From NCBI GenBank assembly GCA_019925105.1, contig JAHGAU010000006.1:558001-622000 (forward strand): 64,000 bases of DNA. Reading direction: 5' to 3'. Source of the DNA: Niebla homalea (lineage: Eukaryota > Ascomycota > Lecanoromycetes > Lecanorales > Ramalinaceae). The position numbers were made by a program, and so were the translations under genes. This document shows positions 1 through 10,464 of the stretch, piece by piece (positions within the stretch are counted from its first letter, which is position 1; each line of letters opens with the position of its first letter). The notes under the pieces are model-generated. The model was not told the origin of the DNA. It saw only the letters and a list, made by a program, of their open reading frames with translations, and made no database searches.

Positions 1-286
1 AAGAGGGTAGATCTGAAGGATTGCAGGTGGAGAATTGATGACCGAAACGGAAAATTGAGTCCAAAGTTCAAGTTGATAGCCAAGTAGGTTCCTATTCATC
101 AAAAATGTCATCACATACCTTCACTATCCAAGAGATTGCTCTTGCAACCCAAAGTCTGTCTACCTAATCACACATAAGGAGGGCTACACTTCCCCCCTTG
201 TTCTCAAAACCGCAAAGAGTAGCGGACTTATATGTTCAAATAAAATCCTCCTCTTTTGAGCCCATCAGTCCTGTCCACTGCTCCAA

Positions 287-2818
287 TCATCTCTTCTTCC
301 TCATACCCTCAACATCCCTCTCGAAAGTGCCTAACAGATCGTGCTCGCCATCCTCAAACCTCAAAGGCTCCCCGCCTGCTTCGGCTTGATTATTGTAATT
401 GCCCACATTCCGCTCCGCAGGTGGCATCTCAGGGGCTTTGAGTCCATCCAGCGGGTCATGGTCATGCGGCACCTCAGCGTCCATCTGGGGACTGTCAACA
501 TGGGGTGCTGCTTCCACATCGATGCGCTGCTCTCCTTCCGCAACTGCTGATTGGACCAATGACGAGTTGAGTCCAGGTATTGGCGAGAATGTCGCTTGTT
601 GCTCTTTTGCGCTGCCCAGTTTTCGATCGTCGGGTGGGATGGTCGGGGCTGCCAGACCATCTAGTGGGTCATGTGCGTTGGGAATTTCGGCGTTGTATGC
701 TGGATCTGGGATCGTGGGGGCAGCTTGTACTTCCACCATGTTGTGGGGGTCTGAGGGTTGCCCTAGACCTGGGATGAATGGTTGCGACGATGGCACCGAT
801 TCCGGCATGGAGTCTAGAGACATGGATGGGGGCTCGGGATACTGTTGATCCGCGTCTTGCGCAATCGGGGTGGGTGGGCTCATAGTCGGCGCCCTGGGAC
901 TCAAGCCTTGCTGCGGATGGTCGAATGTTGCTTCGATTGGTGTTGGTGGGGAGGGAGTTGGGGCTTTGGGAGTTGAGCCTGAGGGGCGACGGTGGGTATC
1001 TGAGGGTAAGGAGGAAAAGGACGAATGATGCTGATGTTGATGAGCTGATGAAGTAGACGGTATCTGGGGAATCGACGACAGTTCCGGAAACTGAGCTATG
1101 GTTTGAGGGATTGGTGGTGGGGGGCTCTTGATGTTGGAAATGTCGATGGGTAAAGGTTGGGGTGGATCCTCAGTAGGCTGTGTGGGTCGATCTGGGAGTT
1201 GTCCGAATAGAGGTTCTGGAGCCGGAGCTGGATCTGAAGGTGCAGGGACGATAACTTCATTAGGTGGTGGTACGCTAACAGGATCTGCTGACGTCAGGGG
1301 ATCCTGTAGTGGATCCTGTAGTGGATCCTGTAGTGGCTCTGTCTGTTCAGAAGGGTTCCCTTGTGGCTGAGTAGCTGTGCTGTCCTCAACGGTCGCATCG
1401 GGTAGAGCTGCAGGAGCTAGGGCCCCTTGCGCGATCTCATTCTGTGTTGAATCGGTCGTGGAGATGTCATTCTCGCGTAGGGTGTCCTCGCTCTGCACGA
1501 CTTCTCCAGGTGGTGGATCTAGCCTGGGCGCAGAGGATTCGCGCTCGTTGTCTGTTCCGTCTGGTGGAGCTTGAATAGCATCATTACTTTCCAGAACATC
1601 TTTACTAGATGCATCAATGTCATCCTCCACATCTCTGCCAAGTATCGAAGCTGCAGTTGTCTCGCGCACAGGTGATGAAGGCAGCTCGACTTGGACTACA
1701 GGAGTCTTGTCTTTTGAAGCAGTTCCGGACTTGGTCGCCTCTGCAGTGGGCGGTGAAGGCGATAATTCGCCGTCTTCACGATCACCTTCGTCTCCCTCTT
1801 CGCCCTCGCTACCCTCTTCACTCCCATCTTCCTCGTCTTGGTTTGCATCTCGCATGAGCGAATCGCCGCCGTTGTCGCTCTCCCCATTCTCGACTGTCGG
1901 AGCGGCAAGAGCGTCTTGACTCTGATCGACTCCGTTGGTCAGGCTTGATGCGCCGGGTGTCGCTCCAACTTCAGTACCAGGGGTTGGGATGATCTTTTTG
2001 CGACCACGACCAGGCCCGTGCCTCTTCTTTTTCTTTGGAATTGGCGGCCTTCTCCTTTGGGGTGGAGCCATTTGCTCCCCTGCAACGACAAGACCTTCGG
2101 CATTGACTATTCCCACCCCCTCAATTACAGTGCCTGGCGCAAGTGGCTGCGTCGGGCTGACTTCCTCCACAACCTCCCCGTCGACTGTCTGACCGTCAGG
2201 GACAAGAACTTCCAGGATGGTATTATTTCCTTCAGCGTCTGTCTTTCTTATTTTGGTCTTGCGCATCGGAGCTCCTCCATTTGTTGAGAGGGTACCGACA
2301 GGATATGACAAGGGCAAGCCTTTTCTCCTCTTGGCAAGATATTCTGGTTCAGGTGCTTCATCGTCGCGTGGCACAAGTACCCATCTAGTAGCGAACAGGC
2401 CATGATCTTCGTTAACTTCTGTCGGTTCGTTCTCTTCATTTTCTTTATCTTCTTCGACGACTTCTGGCTCTTTACGTAAGCCCATGCGAGCCATTCTCAG
2501 CAAATGCTGACTTGTCTCTGGGAGCATGCTGAAATCGCGAGGGAGTGGCAGCTCTTTATACCCATTTTGCAGTGTAGCCTCCATCCTGGTAATATCCTTC
2601 TCCGGTACAGAATTGAGATTGATAGGCTGCTTCCGCCACCTGCGGACGGGAAGACCTTCGAAATAGTCATGATCAGGCTGCGTCGTACGCGTCTGCCGAT
2701 TACCAGTCCGACTGCTCCGATACTGGTGGGATTCATTTGTCAGCGGGTGGTGATATGTGTGAATGTCAGATCGCAATGCAGGGTGAGTATGATAGTCCGG
2801 ATAAACGGTTGCAAACAT
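287..2818 (-). CDS. Large low-complexity acidic/proline-rich protein, unrecognised
   Basis: A single open frame of about 843 residues from the first ATG at 2818; the frame continues upstream without another ATG, so an upstream exon is possible. I do not recognise the family. The N-terminal 250 residues are the most protein-like (an RRWRKQP segment, then DHGLFATRWVLVPRDDEAPEPEY). A basic KKKKRHGPGRGRKK stretch near residue 280 resembles an AT-hook or nuclear localisation signal. The rest is acidic and Pro/Ser-rich, so probably disordered. Near the C-terminus a block built around HDPLDGL is repeated twice (NAHDPLDGLAAPTIPP and HDHDPLDGLKAPEMPP). A nuclear or chromatin role is only a guess from the basic motif. 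It is divergent from ISD11. Confidence 0.75.
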   Translation of the reverse strand: MFATVYPDYHTHPALRSDIHTYHHPLTNESHQYRSSRTGNRQTRTTQPDHDYFEGLPVRRWRKQPINLNSVPEKDITRMEATLQNGYKELPLPRDFSMLPETSQHLLRMARMGLRKEPEVVEEDKENEENEPTEVNEDHGLFATRWVLVPRDDEAPEPEYLAKRRKGLPLSYPVGTLSTNGGAPMRKTKIRKTDAEGNNTILEVLVPDGQTVDGEVVEEVSPTQPLAPGTVIEGVGIVNAEGLVVAGEQMAPPQRRRPPIPKKKKRHGPGRGRKKIIPTPGTEVGATPGASSLTNGVDQSQDALAAPTVENGESDNGGDSLMRDANQDEEDGSEEGSEGEEGDEGDREDGELSPSPPTAEATKSGTASKDKTPVVQVELPSSPVRETTAASILGRDVEDDIDASSKDVLESNDAIQAPPDGTDNERESSAPRLDPPPGEVVQSEDTLRENDISTTDSTQNEIAQGALAPAALPDATVEDSTATQPQGNPSEQTEPLQDPLQDPLQDPLTSADPVSVPPPNEVIVPAPSDPAPAPEPLFGQLPDRPTQPTEDPPQPLPIDISNIKSPPPPIPQTIAQFPELSSIPQIPSTSSAHQHQHHSSFSSLPSDTHRRPSGSTPKAPTPSPPTPIEATFDHPQQGLSPRAPTMSPPTPIAQDADQQYPEPPSMSLDSMPESVPSSQPFIPGLGQPSDPHNMVEVQAAPTIPDPAYNAEIPNAHDPLDGLAAPTIPPDDRKLGSAKEQQATFSPIPGLNSSLVQSAVAEGEQRIDVEAAPHVDSPQMDAEVPHDHDPLDGLKAPEMPPAERNVGNYNNQAEAGGEPLRFEDGEHDLLGTFERDVEGMRKKR
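1299..1334. repeat. Three tandem copies of a 12-bp unit (GGATCCTGTAGT)
   Basis: Three perfect head-to-tail copies inside the coding sequence of the 287-2818 gene. In the minus frame they encode repeated QDPL. Because 12 is a multiple of three, copy-number change keeps the frame. Each unit contains a GGATCC site. Confidence 0.9.
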
Positions 2819-3585
2819 AGTGAAGCAGTAATTCAATGATCCAGACGGCCGCAATCAGAGTCAAAATTCATGTGCCAGCTCTTCCATGGCTTGCGTGCTA
2901 CAAGAATGAAAGTGAATCAAGCTTCCGGAGCTTGAATAGCCATTCCGGGAAGCGACGCCTGACCAGCAGCAAACCGGGAATCGGGTGAAGCCATTAAAAA
3001 GCATCACATCAGTTTATGTGTGGAGAGAGAAATGAAAAGGTGTAAGCATACCGGCGCCATCGCAATAATATATATTAATGTACCACTTTCACTCTATTAC
3101 GCGATCAATCACATTCCTTGCCTTCTTTCAGCCCTGCCGAGACCCGCTCAATCAGATGCAGATAAGGGGGCAACACCGGAGTGATCCATACATATAACGC
3201 TCGTAAACGCTACTAGTGATGCGGAGACTTGCTGTCATGGATTATTTCATTGATGCTTGGCACATTGGCATTCACGCTAACTTCGTATAGTTCTACGGCT
3301 ACATCCGCAGTGATCAGTCAGACTACAGTCTCCACAACTCGTCATCGTGCTAATCCGCTTTGAGGCAGATGATTTTTTGCCTGACGCTTCCGCGCTTCGT
3401 CTATCAGTAATTTACATCAGTACGCACCAAGAAGCAGCTCTACATCGGCCGCAAGCTGGGCCTGTCAGACATCAGAAACGGGCAAAGCGGAAGGGGAGAC
3501 ATGTGAAGGCAATTTCGAGCTCGATATATCCACCTCATTACATGCGGTACACTCTCTCACATCGCCGTCACACTGCTCTTCGAGC
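2819..3585. promoter_or_regulatory. Divergent intergenic region, 767 bp
   Basis: This lies between the 5' ends of the minus-strand gene (ATG at 2818) and ISD11 (ATG at 3586), so it must hold both promoters. I see no long ORF, RNA gene or clear regulatory motif. Confidence 0.5.
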
Positions 3586-4128
3586 ATGTCCATGACCGCC
3601 CTGAAAGGCGATACCGCGTTCCAAGCTCGGTCTCTGGTATACCCACACTTCAGCATCATACTCACTCTTCCTTTCCCCCTCCCCCCCCCCCCCCCGGCCC
3701 CCCAGTGGATGTCAATTCCTGACCAGCTCACTAATCTCCACGAAATCAATCTGTAGTACCGCTCCCTCCTCCGCCAATCCTCCCAATTCGCCGCCTACAA
3801 CTTCCGCGAGTACGCCCGGCGGCGGACCAAAGATGCCTTTCGGGAAAAGCACGATCAAGCACTTGGGGAGAGGGAGACGCAGGAGTCCATACAGAGGGGC
3901 CTGAAGGAATTGCAGATGATGAAGGTGCGTGGTTTGATCCTCAATGGCAACTTTCCAGCAGTTTTGCGCGGTGTTGGGATGGATGGAAGCTGATGGGCCG
4001 CGTGGTTTGGACAGAGACAAACGGTTGTCAGCCAATTCTTCCAGCTCGATCGGTTGGTGGTAGAGGGGGGAGCTTCTGGGAAGCAGAGGGGGGAAGAGGG
4101 GGGCATAGTGAGGCAGACGACGGAGTGA
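3586..4128 (+). CDS. ISD11: ISD11/LYRM4-type LYR protein of the mitochondrial cysteine desulfurase complex
   Basis: Three exons (3586-3636, 3757-3924, 4015-4128) total 333 nt, giving 110 residues with no internal stop. After a short leader ([15 protein letters not shown]) the protein reads SLYRSLLRQ, then [17 protein letters not shown] and [18 protein letters not shown]. These are the LYR motif, the NFREY helix and the C-terminal signature of Isd11. The family binds and stabilises the Nfs1 cysteine desulfurase with acyl carrier protein in mitochondrial Fe-S cluster assembly. Either of two ATGs (3586, 3592) could start it. Introns of 120 and 90 bp hide the gene from simple ORF calls; the first holds a long C run. 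The C-terminus is Gly/Lys/Glu-rich. It is convergent with the CorA-like gene. Confidence 0.88.
3681..3695. repeat. Homopolymer C run inside ISD11 intron 1
   Basis: A run of about 15 C bases, followed by GG and six more C, forms part of the pyrimidine-rich stretch of ISD11 intron 1. The run length is prone to sequencing error and slippage. Confidence 0.85.
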
Positions 4129-4528
4129 TCTGGATGATTTCACCCATCATTTGAATACGTGTCGACGTAGCATGGCGAGACTTTACAGTGGCCTAAACAT
4201 CCCGGGAGACAAGGCGTCGTGAGCTCTTGGAGTCTGTAAAAAGATGTGTCGCCTTCTCAATTCCTACTCGAATGCAGCTCTACGACAGATCTTTTTATGG
4301 TTCATGTCCTAGCATCTTCGAAGTCGAATTATTATTCCAATGCCTTTCCCGACGTAATGTAAGTTGTAGGATGCAGCATCCAGGTATTATACCCACTGCC
4401 CAATAAATCCTTAATATAAAGGCAAGATCTTAATCATATCTAAACCGTCATCCCAAAATTAGGTTGCTCAAAGTCCGAACATCCTCCAACAGGGTATCAT
4501 CGCATCAAAAGAAGATCCAAATCATGAC
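4129..4528. other. Convergent intergenic region, 400 bp
   Basis: This lies between the 3' ends of ISD11 and the CorA-like gene. I see nothing coding; it presumably holds both 3' UTRs. Confidence 0.5.
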
Positions 4529-6858
4529 TCATACGATCGATCTTCTCGCCTTCCCAACCCTCTGCCTCAGCACCCTCTTTAAATTATGTCGGAATGCTCC
4601 AAGCGTGACGAAGAGGACAATCAAAATGGCGACGCTCCCACAGACCTTCCAGAACTCTCTTTGCGTCCAACTCGTGTTGACAAGATCGCTCAGATTCATC
4701 CCAAAATAGCTTGTGAAGAAGCTGAGCGGGAGAAATACGATGGTGACCCCTGTGAAGACCATGATGGCTTTGTTCTGTGAGTCACTCACAATGGCGATGT
4801 CGTTTTGCTCGATGCTGCGGAGTTGGAAAAGCGCTTCGAGAGACTGCCGGAGATCGATCAAGAGCCTATCGAATATCTCATGTTCTTGCTTGACATGATC
4901 CAAGGCCCATTCGAGTCTGGAAAGCATACTTTCGCCTGCCTGGTTGTCTGGTACTCTACCCATCTCTGTATCCTCTGCTTCAAATCTCTTGACATCCTCT
5001 TGGACAATATCGAAGAGGCGCATCTTGTTCTGCAGGTTGAGCGTGATATAGGTTATTTCATCCAGGCAGGTAAGATAATCGCGGACAAGTTCCACCGTCT
5101 TCCTCGGTTTCCATTCTTCAAATCGCCGCCGCTTGAGGTCCTGGATCACTGAGCTATAGGCGCCAGACAGCGTCGGAGCATTGAAGCCTTGCCGGTATGA
5201 ATGAGGCGTCACTCCGACTTCCGTGATGAGATAGATCAAGAACCATTCCACCGACCTCCGATGCCAGGTGCTGGTGCCATTCTCCGCGAAGGCATGGAAA
5301 GCGTGACCCAGCGCGCTGGCGTCATCATTATCGAAGAATGCATCCAAAGGTTCCGCCAGATACTTGGAAAAATCCTTGTCAAGGTAATTGATCCCGTTCA
5401 TAGACGAAAGCGTAAGGAGGAAGCCATTGCCACGGTGAAAGGTCCGAAATGGATTCCTAGCCACCTGAGCATCTTTGTAGAAGCCATGTTTCGCCAAAGC
5501 CTGCGTGTCGACGCAGCGAGACAAAGCTTGCAAGCTGTCCTTGTGGACCAAAGATCCCATCGAAAGCCCTTCCGATACCTGCCACGGCAAATCAGTACTC
5601 ACTAAATTCCAGAAAGTAGGCTCAGTTGCCATGTGGTCGGCTCGCCAATTGATGTCCTGGTGAAGGCTTGCGTTTCTGTCTGACTTCCATGTTGATTCGT
5701 TGAGTTCATCGTGCAACTCTTTTCGATCGCGGAGCAGTAGATAAACATCTCGCATCTCCTGGAAGTTCTGTTTGTGTTTGAGGTTGTAGATCTCCGTCTC
5801 CTACTCGGGATTCTGGATCAGTATCAGCCCGTTCAACATGAGTCCTGATGGATCAGTCCTCTTTCTGCCGGAATCTCATTGGCAGGGAGTGCTGCTTGAA
5901 CTGGTAGAGAGATAGGCTTCAACGTACCAAATAAGGCCAACCGCTTCGACCAGCATTCTTGAATGGCCGACCTTTCTCGCCTTCATGAAGAAAGATATCC
6001 TCCACGGATGAGTGCATAAGCCCTAAGCCGAGGGGCGCGTGGATCCATCGAACATCTACCCATTTAGGCTTAACTACCATGTAATCTTCGATATCTCCCA
6101 GCTCTACTGTCTTATGCTCAGCTCGACCATGTCCAAAGTCGCAGATGTGACACTTGAGCTCAGATCGAGGAGGAAAGTAGTGACGTGCCAATGACACGAG
6201 CTCGTCCGCGTGAGGCAAGAGTGTCTGGCGGTAGCTAGGAAGCATAAGTGAGAGCAGGAACTCCTTCCACCCTTTGGATTTTGTGTCTTCCCATTTTGCA
6301 AGTCGCCGATAGACCCTTCGCTGGATATCATTCTCCTCGGCGTACCGATTGATCGTTTGAGCGCGGGCCTCCTCCTTCTCAACGTTTCGTGTGGCTTGCT
6401 TACTGAAGGACATGAGAACCTTCCTCGCTTCAGCAAATGACACTATAAACCGACTACGCTCCACGACTTACCTGCTTTGTACTCACTACGTTTTCCTCAC
6501 TCTCATCCTCACTAGCTACCGATGGTCTGTTTCTCCTAGAATTATTGGTAAGGGTGGAGGCGCTTGACAGATGACGAAGTTGTCCTTTCTTGGCCTTCAT
6601 CTCTCGTACAGACGTCAATTTAGATGAAGCAGCAGACACCGAAGGGCGCAAGCGACGGCCTTGAGAGCCCCCCGCTTCCCCTGTACTGGTCCCGGTACCA
6701 GTTGACACGGACCCAGGGCGATCGGAGCCGTCAGCAGAAGGCGGCCTGGGATCTGGAGACTCAGACGTGGGAGATCGACTACGAGTGGTGACATGCTCGA
6801 GAGGCTGTAGCATGTACGAGTCCCATTCGGTCTCTTCCGGTATTGGCGACGAGTCCAT
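4529..6858 (-). CDS. CorA-family (Mg2+/divalent cation) channel-like membrane protein
   Basis: Three exons (6858-6501, 6442-5928, 5800-4529) sum to 2145 nt, 714 residues, with consistent phases. The N-terminal third is Ser/Thr-rich and disordered. The central part contains KPKWVDVRWIHAPLGLG, as in the fungal CorA-like cytosolic domain, followed by long helical segments. Near the C-terminus a first membrane helix (VFTGVTIVFLPLSFFTSYF) runs into the family signature GMN (FGMNLSDL), then a second helix (VAILIVLFVTLGAF) and a basic tail. CorA proteins form pentameric cation channels in plasma or organelle membranes. This fungal branch is mostly uncharacterised, so the ion is inferred only from the GMN motif. 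Confidence 0.85.
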
Positions 6859-7712
6859 ATTTCTTGTATATTCTTTATAGAGATATCTTTCTCGACTTGC
6901 GAGAAAGCGAGAAACGACCGCAGCAGGGAGAAAATAATGCAAGGTATGAAAATACATCGGGAAGGCAGAAAGATCAGCAGTAGGTAGGGAATTACATAAG
7001 TGCATACTTGAAACATCAGGCTGAAGATATAGACAACTCACGCTTGGAGGGGAGTGTCCCACTCGTTAATTGACAGGCTTGAGCCGAGAAGCTGCCTTGC
7101 ACTGTAGTAGGTAGTAGCAAGCGAGTACACCATACCTAGGTAGGTAGGCAGCCACATGGCTGCGCAAGACTTTCGGGGAACCCGGCGCGACGTTGAAACA
7201 AATGGGGGATCACTTCGAACGCCGTGTCACCAAAATGCTCACGGTAAGGGTAGTTGTTGTTCCCTAGATCGTTGTCCAAAGAGATACAGTCACCACCATC
7301 TACTGGATTCTGAACAACTTGTCGATAAGCTTCACAGTGCATCAAGATTGCCTTCCGGTAACGGGCGTTAGAGTGGAGATTTTACGCGAGGACCCGCCGT
7401 ATTGCATGATTCTGTGGGGCTGTAGAGGAAGTCAAGTCCACAGCAAGTGGGGCTCCAACGTGCAGGATCCATGTACTCTATGACGGTGATGTGAGTGAGC
7501 TCCCAAGGTGCAAGACAAGTGAGAAGAAAGAAAGACTTCAAATATGGCACCATTTGCCTTCTTTGATAGAACCCTCTGGATTACGACATACGGCATGAAA
7601 TGTTGGATTTTTGCCCTGCGGCTACAAACATCGTCTCCTTTCGACAATTCATAAGACATGCCATTTACACCAGATTCCGACCTATTGCGGGTCTTTCTTG
7701 ATATCCGCCCTC
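6859..7712. promoter_or_regulatory. Intergenic region upstream of the CorA-like gene, 854 bp
   Basis: This lies between the 5' end of the CorA-like gene and the 3' end of the copper transporter gene, both on the minus strand. It has only short ORFs without recognisable similarity. It should contain the CorA-like promoter. TAGGTAGGTAGG-type short repeats occur near 7135-7150. Confidence 0.45.
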
Positions 7713-8558
7713 TCACCCGCAACAGGAAGTAACTTCTTCCTCGCGGCCATCCCATGAGAAGAGGAATCCACCAATCCATGCCCCGATCAGAATGCAGATG
7801 ATGAAATACCCATTGTAGTACATGGCGAGTAACATGATGAAGTATGCCACGCCGAACTGCAACATGTGCAGCGTTGCTCGGACGACTTGCTGCAGAAGGG
7901 TCGGCCTCACATGCCCCCTGGTCAACCGGATGCCAGACAGGAGACCACCATCAGCCTCTTCGTCACTGCTACTGCCCATTCGCTCTTCGGTATTGGATGT
8001 CATTGCTGTCTTGTTGTGGCTGCTCCCGGCTCCTTGATTGGCCTTTCTAGATCGTCGAATGGCTGCACCATTGGTAGGCCTTCGGGCAGCGCTGGCGGCT
8101 ATGTAGCGGTCGTATTCCCTTGCCAGACGGCGGAGAAACTCCAGTGAGCAGACGAGTAGGATGACTCCAATACAACTGCCGGCGAACATTCCCTTTGAGG
8201 TGATATGCCATGAGGAAGAGAGAAAGCCTTGCAGAGTGTCAGACCCCGTCACGGTCGGACAGGACAAGTTGATGTGAGGGAAGAACAAGGCTTCTTACAG
8301 GCGTCAATAGTGTACCAGTTCCACAGCATCTTCAGAATTTCCATTAGCCTTCTGTCATATTAAAAGCTTACTGTTACTTACGTTGATCTTGCAAGTACCA
8401 GTGCCCATGTCCATGTCCATCGAACTGCCCATGCTACCCATTCCCATGGTTGCCGATGTTGCTGCCGCAGCGGGCGTGGTACTGCTCATTGGCATCGACA
8501 TCGCACTGCTCATTGACATCGACATCACGCTTGATGCCGCATCGGTTGCCATGTCCAT
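7713..8558 (-). CDS. Ctr-family copper transporter
   Basis: Three exons (8558-8382, 8329-8299, 8227-7713) give 723 nt, 240 residues. The first 55 residues are Met-rich (MSMSMS, MGMGSM, MDMDM), as expected for extracellular Cu(I) capture. The 31-nt second exon encodes [10 protein letters not shown] and completes the [22 protein letters not shown] block typical of fungal Ctr proteins. Three membrane segments follow. The second carries the MxxxM pore motif (IMLLAMYYNGY) and the third is Gly-rich (LIGAWIGGFLF). The C-terminus ends with a Cys-Cys pair, a known Cu site. A variable Ser/Arg-rich cytosolic loop separates helices 1 and 2. Both introns end in AAG rather than the usual YAG. The product should import Cu(I) at the plasma or vacuolar membrane. 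Confidence 0.92.
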
Positions 8559-9354
8559 GATGTATCAAGAATGCCAAGTTGGGCTGCAGGCTGAAATAAA
8601 AAGGATTCTTTAATGAGAGGTATAGTATCCCTCCAGAGCTCATTCGAAAATTTTGCAAAGTAGAAAACTGTTCTTTCAGAAGGGTCGACGGCCGTGTTCA
8701 AGTAGTATCTGTTAAGTGGTCCTGGTGGTGCGTTAGTTTGAGCAAGTTTCTGGCAATTCACCTATACCGCCCCGAGATAAAAGTTAGTCTGAGCAAGTTT
8801 TCGCCACGCACCCTACACACCAGACAGGGGGCCGGCTCGTCTAGAAATCGACTTGCGACATGTAAAAATACCAATCATTGTTGATACGAAGGACGCTCCC
8901 TTGCAAACCGGTGCAAACTACGGTCTGTACTCAGTAGAATGGTATCAAGGCCTGCAAAAGAGCATTCTAAGAACGATTGACTGGGCTAGAAAATGAGACC
9001 TTTGCGTTGTACTATTTGGTGTTCAAAATCTCAAATCCCTCAATGTTTCTCCTTTAGCAGACCGTCAATTGAAGGGAGCGAGCAAGACTTTTGAACCTGA
9101 ACATGACGCACCCACTCACCTTTCGCGGTAACCTACTCGAATTGCCGCTTCTCAGCTGTACAAGAAAGAGTGAACTTACCCTTGCTTCTTCACACGTGAT
9201 CGTATGAAGCTCCACGTTCATCAAGTGCCCGGGAGCATGATAGGGTAAGGCTATGAAGCGTGCAATCGAAGTATTTGGGGAACAACGAACGATGTCAATC
9301 GTAAGAAGCAGCGGACAAACAAAGAGGAGTATATCTGAAAGGGTCTACAATCTA
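8559..9354. promoter_or_regulatory. Intergenic region upstream of the copper transporter, 796 bp
   Basis: It holds the promoter of the Ctr gene and the 3' flank of the next minus-strand gene. I see no coding potential beyond short random ORFs. Confidence 0.5.
8732..8800. promoter_or_regulatory. Duplicated TGAGCAAG motif upstream of the copper transporter gene
   Basis: Two copies of GTTAGT(T/C)TGAGCAAGTTT (8732-8749 and 8783-8800) sit 51 bp apart, about 175-240 bp upstream of the Ctr start codon. Read on the gene's strand the core is CTTGCTCA, one base from TTTGCTCA, the yeast Mac1 copper-response element. A third GAGCAAG lies near 9079. The role is inference from motif and position. Confidence 0.4.
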
Positions 9355-9974
9355 TCAAAACCCTTCTTTGCCATACTTATTGAATGTATCATGTGCTTTC
9401 TATAATCTCGTTAGCTTGAACACCCAAGACCGAGCACACCGTCCCCAGCTACCTTTGGCAGTGTGACGTTGGGGACTATGACACTGTGTAGAGCACTTGG
9501 AGCATCTTTCGGTGCTTTGCTCCGGTCTCCACCGGGGTGATATTGATATTTGAAGTGCTCGTCTGCCCCGTCTCCTTTGCTCGTCGTCTGCCATGGCATG
9601 GTCCCCTCGGCCATGACGACAGATGATTCTGAAGATGATGATGTAGGTTTGCTGCCTGTACCCAATTTGCGTGAGCTTCCACTCGTGCGGTCGGATCGTC
9701 TGCTACTCCAAGGGCTGAATACCAAAATAATAGCCTGCCATGCCGAAGGCCCCCGTCATGATAGTCGCAAGAATCTGTCACCTTGTGAGCTTTCCAAACT
9801 CCCCTACGACTCTCCTTTTCCGACAAAACATACGTAGAGCTCCGGGTCCCTCTTCGCTCCTTTATTCAATGGGCCATCGGGCCCTTTCTTCGATCCTACT
9901 TCATTGGCTTTGGTAGCAGCTCTGCCGGCGGCTTGGCCGACCTTTCCTGCGGCTCGTCCTGCAGCGGCTGACAT
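9355..9974 (-). CDS. Small single-membrane-segment protein, conserved-looking, function unknown
   Basis: Four exons (9974-9834, 9774-9723, 9655-9453, 9399-9355) total 441 nt, 146 residues, with matching phases. The N-terminus is Ala/Gly/Lys-rich (MSAAAGRAAGKVGQ). It leads to DPELY and a single hydrophobic helix (ILATIMTGAFGMAGYYFG). The remainder is soluble, with MAEGTMPWQ, YQYHPGGD and VIVPNVTLP motifs and the ending HDTFNKYGKEGF. The compact motif pattern looks like a conserved protein, and from memory similar small proteins occur in other filamentous fungi. I cannot name a function. Mitochondrial inner membrane is one guess from the basic Ala-rich N-terminus. Confidence 0.78.
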
Positions 9975-10464
9975 GATGTGATGCAGATTGTGTAATGAGA
10001 AATGCACGCGATGTTTGCGTTGCTAACAATCAACGAGCGAGGCGGAGTAGCAGTTATTGGAAGCTTCATTGGCGGAGCCTCGGAAGTTCATTGATCCCGC
10101 CGAAACGGCAGCGGGCTGGCGCGGGAGAAGTTGATGCCAAGACATTGCGACAAATTACCTATAGTGGGAAGGGACAGTGGCTGACCATAGCCCATAGACA
10201 TACGAATGCAATCTCTTGATATGCGACGTCAGACCCTTTAATGTAACTGGCGCGAGCTTCTCTTGGTGTATCAATATCGGAATATTTCCTCTTGAGAGCG
10301 TCAGCGTTGTAAGAACTGACCAGCCTGATACTTAGAGCCCCTTAGTCGCGACCAAAGGAGGGCGAACAGTCATACTTTACGAATGACTTGGTGCATTGCT
10401 CTGCTCCGGTGACCACGATGGAAGTCCTGGGGGGAGGCGCAACGTCATAGTCGGAAGAGCAAAG
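9975..10464. promoter_or_regulatory. Divergent intergenic region, 490 bp
   Basis: This is shared upstream DNA of the small membrane protein (minus) and ERF2 (plus). I see no RNA gene or clear motif. Confidence 0.5.

Noticed and set aside
3712..4143. Minus-strand ORF of 143 codons
   Set aside because: It is antisense to ISD11, whose spliced plus-strand product has clear family motifs.
5801..5860. Apparent in-frame TAG in the CorA-like gene, with coding-like sequence just upstream (LMLNGLILIQNPE-stop)
   Set aside because: A GTACGT...GAGTAG intron of 127 bp ends exactly at this TAG with phase 0 on both sides, and the full model sums to a multiple of three, so no nonsense mutation is needed.
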